Shown here: positions 6,121 through 12,528 of the stretch, piece by piece
Layout of the letters: every line of letters starts with the position of its first letter
How positions within the stretch are numbered: position 1 is the stretch's first letter
Assembly: GCA_030622705.1 (NCBI GenBank)
Contig: JAUXFU010000008.1
Span: forward strand, 1 to 12,528
Origin: Candidatus Omnitrophota bacterium
GTDB taxonomy: Bacteria > Omnitrophota > Koll11 > Gygaellales > JAHJCI01
DNA: 12,528 nt
Direction: 5' to 3'
Notes under the pieces: model-generated
Told to the model about the DNA's origin: nothing
Database searches by the model: none
What the model saw: the letters and a program-made list of their open reading frames with translations, nothing else
Made by a program: the position numbers and the translations under genes

Positions 6121-6444
6121 TCAACCAACTATGTAAGGCCTTATCTTCTCCTCAAGCGCGCTCTTGGATCCAGCTCCTACAATCTGCTCCATTATCTGAC
6201 CGCTCTTAAAAATGCTAAGCGTAGGTATACTCATTATGCCGTAATTGGCTGCGGTCCGCGAAGCCTCATCTACATTTACCTTACACACCTTTATTTTTCC
6301 CTGATATTCTCTGGCTATCTCTTCTATTACCGGAGCAACCATATGGCACGGCGCGCACCATGGGGCCCAGAAATCCACCAAAACAGGGAGATCAGATTCT
6401 AACACCTCTTGTTTAAAACTGGAATCATTAACCGTAACTTCCAT
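6121..6444 (-). CDS. trxA: Thioredoxin
   Basis: A classical thioredoxin of 107 residues, the general cytoplasmic dithiol reductant, presumably reduced by the TrxB encoded about 1.3 kb downstream. The active site is WCAPC (C30 and C33 from this start), where most thioredoxins have WCGPC. The FWAPWC context and the cis-proline in SIPTL are intact. Start choice is uncertain. A TTG three codons upstream (6453) has AGGAGG only 3 bases before it, while the ATG used here has it 12 bases before. The ATG gives the usual length. It is the first gene after a strong promoter and probably leads the left operon. A 13-bp perfect hairpin lies four bases after its stop. Confidence 0.95.
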   Translation of the reverse strand: MEVTVNDSSFKQEVLESDLPVLVDFWAPWCAPCHMVAPVIEEIAREYQGKIKVCKVNVDEASRTAANYGIMSIPTLSIFKSGQIMEQIVGAGSKSALEEKIRPYIVG

Positions 6445-6529
6445 ATCTGTCAACTACCTCCTTCCGTTACCTATCTTTATTCAGCGACAATCCTTGTACC
6501 AATTAGAAAAGTATCCCTAAATCCAATTT

Positions 6530-6558
6530 ATACTACAAGAAATTACCAGAGATGTCAA
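6530..6558 (-). promoter_or_regulatory. Sigma-70-type promoter for the trxA-led operon
   Basis: Read on the minus strand, TTGACA (6558-6553) and TAGTAT (6535-6530) are separated by exactly 17 bases. That is a consensus -35 box and a -10 box one base from TATTAT. Transcription would start near 6523, leaving an untranslated leader of about 70-80 bases before trxA, with GGAAGGAGG near its end. It lies in the only long intergenic gap of the window, which supports an operon boundary between the aldo/keto reductase and trxA. Confidence 0.75.
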
Positions 6559-6567
6559 TACCTTCTC

Positions 6568-6601
6568 CTCGGGGGACCCCAAGCTAAAGTAATTTTAGTT
6601 T
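6568..6601. repeat. Two adjacent short inverted repeats upstream of the trxA promoter
   Basis: The first (6568-6583) is CTCGGGG, two bases, CCCCAAG, with one mismatched or wobble position. The second (6581-6601) has arms AAGCTAAA and TTTAGTTT around a 5-base loop, with one G.T pair when read on the plus strand. They lie 10-43 bases upstream of the -35 box. They could be an operator, a weak terminator remnant for the reductase gene, or chance. Neither strand shows a clean stem followed by a T-run. Confidence 0.35.
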
Positions 6602-6664
6602 ACGACGATATATTCTCCTGCAAAGCAAACCAATAGGATTATTACTGTTGCGTAGCAGAATAGG

Positions 6665-7600
6665 TTAACTGGGGTTATAATAAGAAGCCAACATCCGTAA
6701 TTCCTCCGGGGTCAACATCCAATCCCCGGCAGAAGCATTGATTTGAAGCTGTTTACGATTTCGGCAACCAACTAAAGCAGTCGATATATCCTGCTGCTGA
6801 TTAACCCAATTTAAAGCAACCTCAGCTGGATTTCTTTTTCTTTTTTGAGCGATGTTTTTTATCTCTGTAATTAAACCCTGGATTTTGCCCCAGTAAGGCT
6901 GTTTATAATAAGGATAAAAAAAACTGCGGGCATCATCCCTGGGAAATTCAGGAGGACTAACGTACTTCCCGGTCAATATCCCGCTTCCCAGGGGCCCATA
7001 AGCAAATACTCCAATGTCCTGTTTTTGACAAAAAGGCAATATATTTTTTTCTATACCCCTATTTAAAAGAGAATATTGAGGCTGTAAACTGACGATGGAG
7101 GTCACCTGAGAGGCTTCTTCCAATAAGGAAAGGTCAAAATTCGATACTCCAATATATCTAATCTTACCCTGCTTTTTAAGTTTTAACATCTGGGCTAAAC
7201 TATCCTCAATCGGGGTATTAGGATCAGGATAATGGCACTGATAAATATCTACAGTTTCAATTTTCAGTCTTTTTAAAGAATCTTCTAATTCCTTGATTAT
7301 CGTTTTTGGCCTAAGATTAAAGCTAAAACCGCCACTGGTAACTTGAATACCGCATTTAGTGGCAACATAGAACTTATTCCTAATCCCGTTTATGGCTTTG
7401 CCTACTACTTGCTCGCTGCGCCCTCTTCCATAGATAGGGGCGGTATCAATAAAATTAATTCCGCAATCAACTGCTGCTCTTATAGTAAGAATGGATTCTT
7501 CATCATCAACCATCCCCCAGTTTTTCCCCCCAAAAACCCAAGTGCCTATGGAAATTACCGAAATTTCCATATCGGTTTTAGGAATCTTCTTATAGCGCAT
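6665..7600 (-). CDS. Aldo/keto reductase family oxidoreductase
   Basis: A cytoplasmic (beta/alpha)8 aldo/keto reductase of 311 residues that probably uses NADPH to reduce a carbonyl compound. The substrate cannot be predicted. The catalytic tetrad is visible, numbered from the chosen start: D52 and Y57 in FIDTAPIYG, K82 in VATKCG and H123 in YQCHYPD. ALVGCRNRKQL near the C-terminus matches the usual cofactor-phosphate region. An ATG eight codons further upstream lies inside lipA. I prefer the ATG at 7600 because it comes one base after the lipA stop and has AGGGG about 8 bases upstream. The gene therefore closes the gcv-lip chain, although no known step of lipoate or glycine metabolism needs it. 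A metabolic link is not established. After its stop comes the largest gap in the window. Confidence 0.9.
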   Translation of the reverse strand: MRYKKIPKTDMEISVISIGTWVFGGKNWGMVDDEESILTIRAAVDCGINFIDTAPIYGRGRSEQVVGKAINGIRNKFYVATKCGIQVTSGGFSFNLRPKTIIKELEDSLKRLKIETVDIYQCHYPDPNTPIEDSLAQMLKLKKQGKIRYIGVSNFDLSLLEEASQVTSIVSLQPQYSLLNRGIEKNILPFCQKQDIGVFAYGPLGSGILTGKYVSPPEFPRDDARSFFYPYYKQPYWGKIQGLITEIKNIAQKRKRNPAEVALNWVNQQQDISTALVGCRNRKQLQINASAGDWMLTPEELRMLASYYNPS

Positions 7601-7601
7601 T

Positions 7602-8528
7602 TTAATTTCCCCTGTATCCAACATCTAAATACTCTGATGCCAGATATGAACTGCGCACATACGCAGAGCTCTTTACATGAAGAAACCCCAACCGCGCAGC
7701 TATTTGTTTATAATCGATAAAATCCTGCGGATTAATATATTCCTTTACCGGAAAATGATTTATACCGGGAGAAAGATACTGGCCCATACTCAGGAAATCG
7801 CATTTTACCTTACGAAGCTCATAGAAAAGCTCCAGGACCTCCTGTTTTTTTTCGCCAAGCCCCAGCATAATAGCTGACTTTGTATAAATATGGGCAGTTA
7901 ATTCTTTAACTATTCTTAAAACCTCTAAAGAAAGATAACAATCCGCTCCCGGGCGCACAAGATTATACAAACGCGGCACAGTTTCAACATTATGGCCGAT
8001 GATTTCCGGCCCCGCGTTTACTATCGCTTCGATCGCCGGGATATTTACCCTGTTGGAAGCAGCATTTGCGCTGTCGGTTTGAGTGTGATTTTTAAGCGGG
8101 TTAAGTTTAAAATCCGGAATAAGGACTTCAATTGTAGTATTGCCTGTTTTCTCGCGGATAGCAGAAATTGTTCTAACGAAAACCTCGGCCCCGCCTAAAG
8201 GCAAATCATCCCTTGTAACGCTTGTAATCACAACATGCCTTAGATTAAGCCGCCTGACTGCCTCGGCAATCCGCTGGGGCTCTTCTAAATCAACCTCTGC
8301 GGGTTTCCCCTTCTCTACTGCGCAAAATCTGCAATTTCTTGTGCAAACCTTACCCAGGATGAGAAAGGTTGCCCCCCCCTTAGAAAAACACTCACTGATA
8401 TTAGGACATCTTGCCTGCTGGCAGACAGTATTCAGGCTTAAATCATTAAGCAAAGCCTGCATTTGATAGCATTGCTCAAGGTTGATCTTCTTATTAAGCC
8501 AGGCAGGCTTCCTTATAGAAACTGCCAT
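7602..8528 (-). CDS. lipA: Lipoyl synthase (radical SAM)
   Basis: LipA inserts two sulfur atoms into the protein-bound octanoyl chain, completing lipoate on GcvH. It has 308 residues. Cysteines C36, C41 and C47 (CQQARCPNISECF) bind the auxiliary 4Fe-4S cluster that is the sulfur source. C62, C66 and C69 (CTRNCRFC) bind the radical-SAM cluster. The N-terminal KPAWL and C-terminal RSSY (292-295), which supplies the serine ligand, are both present, so the enzyme should be active. Between PDF (138-140) and IGHNVETV (177-184) there are about 18 more residues than in E. coli LipA, an unusual insertion. The start at 8528 lies within lipM, has only a weak Shine-Dalgarno and is preceded by seven A residues. 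Translation probably depends on coupling. The N-terminal motif rules out a much later start. Confidence 0.97.
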   Translation of the reverse strand: MAVSIRKPAWLNKKINLEQCYQMQALLNDLSLNTVCQQARCPNISECFSKGGATFLILGKVCTRNCRFCAVEKGKPAEVDLEEPQRIAEAVRRLNLRHVVITSVTRDDLPLGGAEVFVRTISAIREKTGNTTIEVLIPDFKLNPLKNHTQTDSANAASNRVNIPAIEAIVNAGPEIIGHNVETVPRLYNLVRPGADCYLSLEVLRIVKELTAHIYTKSAIMLGLGEKKQEVLELFYELRKVKCDFLSMGQYLSPGINHFPVKEYINPQDFIDYKQIAARLGFLHVKSSAYVRSSYLASEYLDVGYRGN

Positions 8529-9360
8529 TTTTTTGTTTAACCCTGTAAAAATTATTGACTCTATGTAAATTCCATTCCAAGCTGCAATATTTTTTCTGTT
8601 TTAACGCGCAGGATAACTCTTCTTCTTCAGGGGTTAAACTTGCCTTCCGCAGATTGACAGAAAAAACCTCTTCGAAACATTTCTTAAGAATATCCTGCAG
8701 CTCTAAAAATCCTACTTCTCTTTCTAAAGCCTCTGTTAAACAACAAATCTTATCCTTTATGTCCTGATGCTTTTCTTTTAAAAATGAGCTGACAATATCC
8801 GTATCTGATGTTAACGGAATACAGCCATGCTGGAATATAACTTCTCTTTTTCTCCTCTGGGCGTTACCGCCTATCTTTTTACCCTGAATAACAATGTCGT
8901 TTTTCTCTTTTGAGGCAAAACAAAGCGAATGCCGCATCTTCCCTTCACAAGACAGCACAGCTGCTTGCTGCGCGAATCTTGGGCTTAGGCCTAATCTCTT
9001 ATAAGTTTCAAACAGGAAAGAACAAACTGTCCGGAAGGAATTATCTATAGAACCGTAAACATTAATTTCCTCCGTCGAGCAAACTAAACTATAGGTCAAT
9101 TCCCGATAATGAAAAATTACTCCCCCGCCTGTCATCCTCCTTACAAAAAGCATATTGCGCTTATTGCACTCAGCTAAATCCAACACCTGCTGCGGATCCT
9201 GAAAATAGCCTAAAGAAAACGCGCCCGGCCGCCATCCATATATTCTCAGAGTAGGCGGGATATTCCCCTGAGAATAAGCTATTAACATAGCCTCATCAAC
9301 AGCCATATTGGTATAGGCGTCGTTAAAACCCGTATGTATAAACCGCCAGCTATGTTTCAT
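8494..9360 (-). CDS. lipM: Octanoyltransferase, LipM type (lipoate assembly on GcvH)
   Basis: This BPL/LplA/LipB-superfamily protein has 288 residues. It transfers octanoate from acyl carrier protein to the lipoyl lysine of GcvH, the first step of lipoate synthesis. Features seen: the N-terminal WRFIHTG and NMAVDEA segments, RRMTGGGVIFH (74-84), SLCF with C147 at the place of the acyl-accepting cysteine of Bacillus LipM, and QGKKIGGNAQ (159-168) with the active-site lysine of the superfamily. C147 and the resemblance to Bacillus LipM favour an octanoyltransferase over a lipoate ligase (LplA) or LipB. It starts inside gcvPB and ends 35 bases into lipA, so it sits between its substrate protein's operon and the next enzyme of the pathway. 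The LipM/LplA distinction is an inference from the cysteine and the context. Confidence 0.88.
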   Translation of the reverse strand: MKHSWRFIHTGFNDAYTNMAVDEAMLIAYSQGNIPPTLRIYGWRPGAFSLGYFQDPQQVLDLAECNKRNMLFVRRMTGGGVIFHYRELTYSLVCSTEEINVYGSIDNSFRTVCSFLFETYKRLGLSPRFAQQAAVLSCEGKMRHSLCFASKEKNDIVIQGKKIGGNAQRRKREVIFQHGCIPLTSDTDIVSSFLKEKHQDIKDKICCLTEALEREVGFLELQDILKKCFEEVFSVNLRKASLTPEEEELSCALKQKKYCSLEWNLHRVNNFYRVKQKNGSFYKEACLA

Positions 9361-10804
9361 CTCTCCATCTTAAATTAAGCTGCCTCGCTGCCCTTGTTTC
9401 ATCAAGCCTTTTTACCGGCGTCGTCTGTGGGGCGTCTCTCAATTTTTGTGGATTTGTTTTGACTAACCCGGCAATCTCCTTCATCACCTGTATAAACTTA
9501 TCCAAACCCGGTTTAGACTCTGTCTCCGTAGGCTCAACCATCAACGCCTCTTTTACAATCAGAGGAAAGTATATCGTCGGAGGATGAATACCTCTATCTA
9601 TTAAATATTTGGCAATATCCAAAGCGCTAATGCCTGCGGGCTTTTGTTTTATAGCGGAAAATACACACTCGTGCATACAAATTCTATCGTAGGGAAGCTG
9701 GAAAAGCTCCTTAAGACAGACGCGGCAATAATTAGCGTTAAGTACAGCGCGTTCGGCAACCTCAATTAACCCTAATTTACCCAAAAGCATTATATAAGCA
9801 TACGTTTTTAAAATTACCGCAAAATTTCCGTAAAAAGGAGCCACATAACCGATAGACTGCTGCTTATGATATTGTAAACTGAACGTACCGTCTGAACGCC
9901 TTATTATCTTAGGAATAGGTAAAAATCCCGCCAATTTTTTGTTTACTCCTACCGGCCCAGAGCCAGGGCCTCCGCCCCCATGAGGAGTAGAAAATGTCTT
10001 ATGAAGATTTAAGTGAACGACATCAAAACCGATATCTCCCGGCCTTGCTTTACCCAGGATAGCATTGAGATTCGCGCCGTCATAATACATAAGGGCTCCT
10101 GCCTTATGAGCAGAATCACAGATCTTCTTTATATCCGGATTGAATATCCCCAGGGTATTTGGACAAGTAAGCATTACCGCGGCTACTTCTTCGGATAGCT
10201 TATCCCTGAATATGTTTAAATCCATGCACCCATTTTTATCCGTAGGCACAATTATTACCTCATATCCGGCAATCGCGGCACTAGCTGGATTCGTCCCATG
10301 AGAAGAATCGGGAACAATCACATATTTTCGCCGGCTGCCATTATATTTATGATAAGCGGCAATCAACATTATCCCGGTCAGTTCTCCGTGAGCTCCGGCC
10401 AAAGGCTGCATGGTAAACGCGTCCATTCCCGTAATCTCAGACAGAAGCCTCTCTGTGTGATAGACAACGTCTAAGGACCCCTGGGCAAGCATCCCTTCCC
10501 CTAAAAGCTGGGGGAGTAAAGGATGCATCTGCGAGAATCCTTCCAGTTTTGCTATCCCTTCTGTAAACTTAGGGTTATATTTCATTGTGCAGGAACCCAG
10601 AGGATAAAAATTGCTGTCCACAGAGAAGTTCAACCGGGAAAGATTCGTAAAATGCCTTACTAAATCCAACTCTGAAATTTCAGCTAAATTGGGTTCTTTA
10701 TCCCGACGGTACTTATCAGCAAGCTCGACGTTGAAACAAACATCGGATGCCGGAATCTTGAATCCGCTTCTTCCCTTTACGCTCTTTTCAAAAATTAATC
10801 GCAT
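9350..10804 (-). CDS. gcvPB: Glycine dehydrogenase (decarboxylating) subunit 2 (PLP-binding)
   Basis: This is the catalytic half of the split P protein. The PLP lysine is K269 in NLHKTFSTPHGGGGPG (266-281), followed by the glycine-rich loop GSGPVGV. Other motifs are FYPLGSCTMKYNP (66-78) near the substrate channel and DSSHGTNPASA (166-176). The 484-residue length is normal for subunit 2. The ATG at 10804 lies inside the last codons of gcvPA, and GGAGG sits 7 bases upstream of it. The C-terminus overlaps the start of lipM by 11 bases. With GcvPA it should form the heterotetramer that decarboxylates glycine in the cytoplasm. The reaction is reversible, so the direction in this organism (glycine breakdown or synthesis) cannot be told from sequence. 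Confidence 0.97.
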   Translation of the reverse strand: MRLIFEKSVKGRSGFKIPASDVCFNVELADKYRRDKEPNLAEISELDLVRHFTNLSRLNFSVDSNFYPLGSCTMKYNPKFTEGIAKLEGFSQMHPLLPQLLGEGMLAQGSLDVVYHTERLLSEITGMDAFTMQPLAGAHGELTGIMLIAAYHKYNGSRRKYVIVPDSSHGTNPASAAIAGYEVIIVPTDKNGCMDLNIFRDKLSEEVAAVMLTCPNTLGIFNPDIKKICDSAHKAGALMYYDGANLNAILGKARPGDIGFDVVHLNLHKTFSTPHGGGGPGSGPVGVNKKLAGFLPIPKIIRRSDGTFSLQYHKQQSIGYVAPFYGNFAVILKTYAYIMLLGKLGLIEVAERAVLNANYCRVCLKELFQLPYDRICMHECVFSAIKQKPAGISALDIAKYLIDRGIHPPTIYFPLIVKEALMVEPTETESKPGLDKFIQVMKEIAGLVKTNPQKLRDAPQTTPVKRLDETRAARQLNLRWRDET

Positions 10805-12132
10805 AACACAGCCTCCAGGCTGTCGGCAAATTTAACTATCTGCTCTTTAGTCCTTTTTTCCGTGACTGCTACAAGAAGATAATTATCCATTCCTTTATAA
10901 AATCTACCCAGCGGAAAACCACAGGCAAACCCCTTATCAATCATCGCGTTTACTACCTCATCGGCATTCCTGGGAAGAAGAACGGTAAATTCATTAAAAG
11001 TAAACGAGCTCCTTTTAACTGTAACATTGGGTATCTTTGCTAAACAGGTTTTAGCAAATTCGGCCTTCTCCAGATTAAGCTGGGCAAGCTCTTTGAATCC
11101 TCTCTTGCCCAGGCTGCAGAGATAAATAACCGCCCTTAAAGCGCACAACGCCTCATTAGAGCATATATTGGAAGTTGCCTTCTGCCTTCTTATATGTTGT
11201 TCTCTTGCCTGAAGGGTAAGCACAAAACCTTTTTTCCCTTGCCTATCCACTGTGGCGCCGACAATTCTGCCCGGCATCTTTCGCACAAAATCCTTTTTTG
11301 TAGCCATAAACCCCAAATAAGGCCCGCCAAAGGACAAAGGTATGCCTAAGCTCTGCCCCTCGCCGGTTGCTATGTCTATCCCCATTGAACCCGGCGTCTT
11401 TAAAATACCCAAAGATAAAGGATAAACCGACTCAATTGCCAACGCGCCATATGAATGGGCGTATTTCACAATATCTGAATGGTCATCAACGGCGCCAAAG
11501 AAATTGGGATTCTGCAGGATTACCGCCGCGGTTTTATCATCCAAATATTTACGAATTTCATCACGGCAGCTTTGACCATGAATAACGGGAGTCTCTACAA
11601 ATTCGATCGAAAGATTTGAAGTATAGGTATAAAGCATGGTTCGATAAATGAGATTTACGCCGCTGTCCATAATTATCTTATTTCTCCCCGTAATCCTTAT
11701 AGCCATCATTACTGCCTCATAAAGCGCTGTTCCGCCGTCATATAGAGAGGCATTAGCCGCGTCTAAATCCACCAACTGGCATATAGCGGTTTGATATTCA
11801 TAAATTGCCTGAAGCCACCCCTGAGAACACTCCGGCTGATAAGGAGTATAGGCGGTATAAAATTCTGAACGTTCAGCCAAAGCATCCACAACAGCGGGTA
11901 TATAATGGTCATAAAAACCTGCCCCTACGAAATTAATCAAATGGGTGTTATTCTTTAAGGCGAGTTTTTTCATATGCTCGACTACCTCAAACTCGGACTT
12001 ACCCTGGGGGATGTTAAAAGATTTTGGCTTTAGATCCTCCTTGATATCCTCAAAAAGGTCTTCCACACGAGAAACCCCTATTACCTTAAGCATTTGTTTT
12101 ATTTCATCCTGAGTGTGAGGCACATAATTCAT
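10795..12132 (-). CDS. gcvPA: Glycine dehydrogenase (decarboxylating) subunit 1
   Basis: This is the N-terminal half of the split P protein, which decarboxylates glycine and passes the aminomethyl group to lipoyl-GcvH. At 445 residues it has the usual length for subunit 1. Family motifs seen in order: the N-terminal YVPHTQDEIKQML (3-15), FVGAGFYDHYIP (68-79), YTPYQPE (95-101), NASLYDGGTA (127-136) and QKATSNICSN (317-326). As known for the family, this subunit has the aminotransferase-like fold but not the PLP lysine, which is in GcvPB. It overlaps gcvH by 4 bases and gcvPB by 10, consistent with equal, coupled translation of a 2+2 complex. Two-gene P proteins are common in anaerobes, Firmicutes, Thermotogales and archaea. 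Proteobacteria usually have one fused protein. Confidence 0.97.
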   Translation of the reverse strand: MNYVPHTQDEIKQMLKVIGVSRVEDLFEDIKEDLKPKSFNIPQGKSEFEVVEHMKKLALKNNTHLINFVGAGFYDHYIPAVVDALAERSEFYTAYTPYQPECSQGWLQAIYEYQTAICQLVDLDAANASLYDGGTALYEAVMMAIRITGRNKIIMDSGVNLIYRTMLYTYTSNLSIEFVETPVIHGQSCRDEIRKYLDDKTAAVILQNPNFFGAVDDHSDIVKYAHSYGALAIESVYPLSLGILKTPGSMGIDIATGEGQSLGIPLSFGGPYLGFMATKKDFVRKMPGRIVGATVDRQGKKGFVLTLQAREQHIRRQKATSNICSNEALCALRAVIYLCSLGKRGFKELAQLNLEKAEFAKTCLAKIPNVTVKRSSFTFNEFTVLLPRNADEVVNAMIDKGFACGFPLGRFYKGMDNYLLVAVTEKRTKEQIVKFADSLEAVLCD

Positions 12133-12518
12133 TCTGAGAGTCCTTTTAAATATTCCCCGTATTGATGAGGAGATAATAAATTTTCCTTTTCCTTCTCGTC
12201 TCTAATCTCAATAACTACCAGCCAGCCTTCTTTATAAGAAGATTGATTGATAATCCCCGGAGATTCATTAAGCTGCTCATTTATCCTGACAACCCTGCCT
12301 GAAACAGGGGCGTAAACATCCGAGGCTGCCTTCACTGATTCTATCGTAGCGAGTTGTTTAAATTGCTCAACAGGCGTATCTACCTTAGGAAGCTCGACAA
12401 ACGTAATATCCCCCAGGGAAGATTGGGCATAATCGGTAATACCTGTTGTAGCTAAATTGCCTTCTATTCTTACCCACTCATGTTCTTTGGTATAAAAAAG
12501 CTTATCCGGAATATTCAT
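12129..12518 (-). CDS. gcvH: Glycine cleavage system H protein (lipoyl carrier)
   Basis: GcvH is the lipoylated shuttle of the glycine cleavage system. Its lipoyl arm accepts the aminomethyl group from the P protein, presents it to GcvT and is re-oxidised by the L protein. The 129-residue length is typical. The lipoylation site is seen as ESVKAASDVYAPVSG, with K63 as the modified lysine, and the N-terminus has the usual YTKEHEWV stretch (residues 9-16). The ATG at 12518 is preceded by GGAGG with a 5-base spacer at the very edge of the window, which fixes the start. Its stop overlaps the gcvPA start by 4 bases (ATGA), so the two are probably translationally coupled. It heads a chain that also carries its lipoylation enzymes. 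GcvT may lie upstream, outside the window. Confidence 0.97.
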   Translation of the reverse strand: MNIPDKLFYTKEHEWVRIEGNLATTGITDYAQSSLGDITFVELPKVDTPVEQFKQLATIESVKAASDVYAPVSGRVVRINEQLNESPGIINQSSYKEGWLVVIEIRDEKEKENLLSPHQYGEYLKGLSE

Positions 12519-12528
12519 TATTACCTCC

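Noticed and set aside
7938..8210. GGCCCCG strings inside lipA (near 7989 and 8192) as further copies of the palindrome family
   Set aside because: They lie in conserved LipA codons and have no facing CGGGG arm at palindrome distance.
8526..8537. Run of seven A residues (minus strand) at the lipM/lipA overlap as a programmed frameshift or slippage site
   Set aside because: The run is not in the X XXY YYZ phase relative to lipM, both genes have intact starts and stops, and LipM and LipA are normally separate proteins. Ordinary coupling explains the overlap.
1032..11585. Plus-strand open frames of 60-125 codons scattered through the window, such as 7343-7720 and 8140-8466
   Set aside because: All overlap well-supported minus-strand genes except one of 75 codons at 6409-6636 that spans the promoter gap. 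None shows recognisable motifs, convincing ribosome binding sites or domain-like sequence.

Overview
The window is a compact bacterial segment in which every gene I accept lies on the minus strand, so transcription runs from high to low coordinates. Genes mostly overlap or nearly touch. The longest non-coding gap is about 220 bases (6445-6664), so no stretch over 300 bases lacks a gene. Nothing in the sequence names the organism. Glycine decarboxylase split in two subunits, LipM-type octanoylation, a BioY biotin importer, a small cysteine-rich DUF6485-type protein and moderate G+C suggest an uncultured anaerobe. An Omnitrophota-like or similar lineage is a guess.

Right block (12518 down to 6665): gcvH, gcvPA, gcvPB, lipM, lipA and an aldo/keto reductase, chained by start/stop overlaps of 4, 10, 11 and 35 bases and a 1-base gap. 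It encodes the lipoyl carrier protein GcvH, both halves of the glycine decarboxylase that loads it, and the two enzymes that build lipoate on it (octanoyl transfer, then sulfur insertion). GcvT and the dihydrolipoamide dehydrogenase are not in the window; gcvT may lie upstream of the right edge.

Middle: the 6445-6664 gap holds a near-consensus sigma-70 promoter (TTGACA, 17-base spacer, TAGTAT) reading into the left block, with two inverted repeats upstream of its -35 box.

Left block (6444 down to 32): trxA, a DUF6485-type cysteine-rich protein, an inositol-monophosphatase-family phosphatase, trxB, def, bioY, a pabB-pabC fusion, and an unknown exported protein with a C-terminal zinc ribbon. 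Several genes touch folate and one-carbon metabolism: the glycine cleavage system needs tetrahydrofolate, PabBC makes its p-aminobenzoate precursor, and peptide deformylase removes the formyl group that comes from formyl-tetrahydrofolate.

The most unusual content is not the enzymes. Three palindromes sharing a GCCCCG start and CGGGG end (read on the minus strand) lie within 660 bases: one just after the trxA stop, one just after the DUF6485 stop where it forms part of the phosphatase N-terminus, and one in frame inside the phosphatase as a 20-residue insert. Two of the three are flanked by matching base triplets (TAA/TAA and TTT/TTT). They look like a REP-like or Rickettsia-palindrome-like small element family. 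Other structures of note are two interleaved 8-bp helices just upstream of the last gene's ribosome binding site, a tandem repeat carrying repeated AAGGA motifs before trxB, and an approximately 18-residue insertion in LipA.
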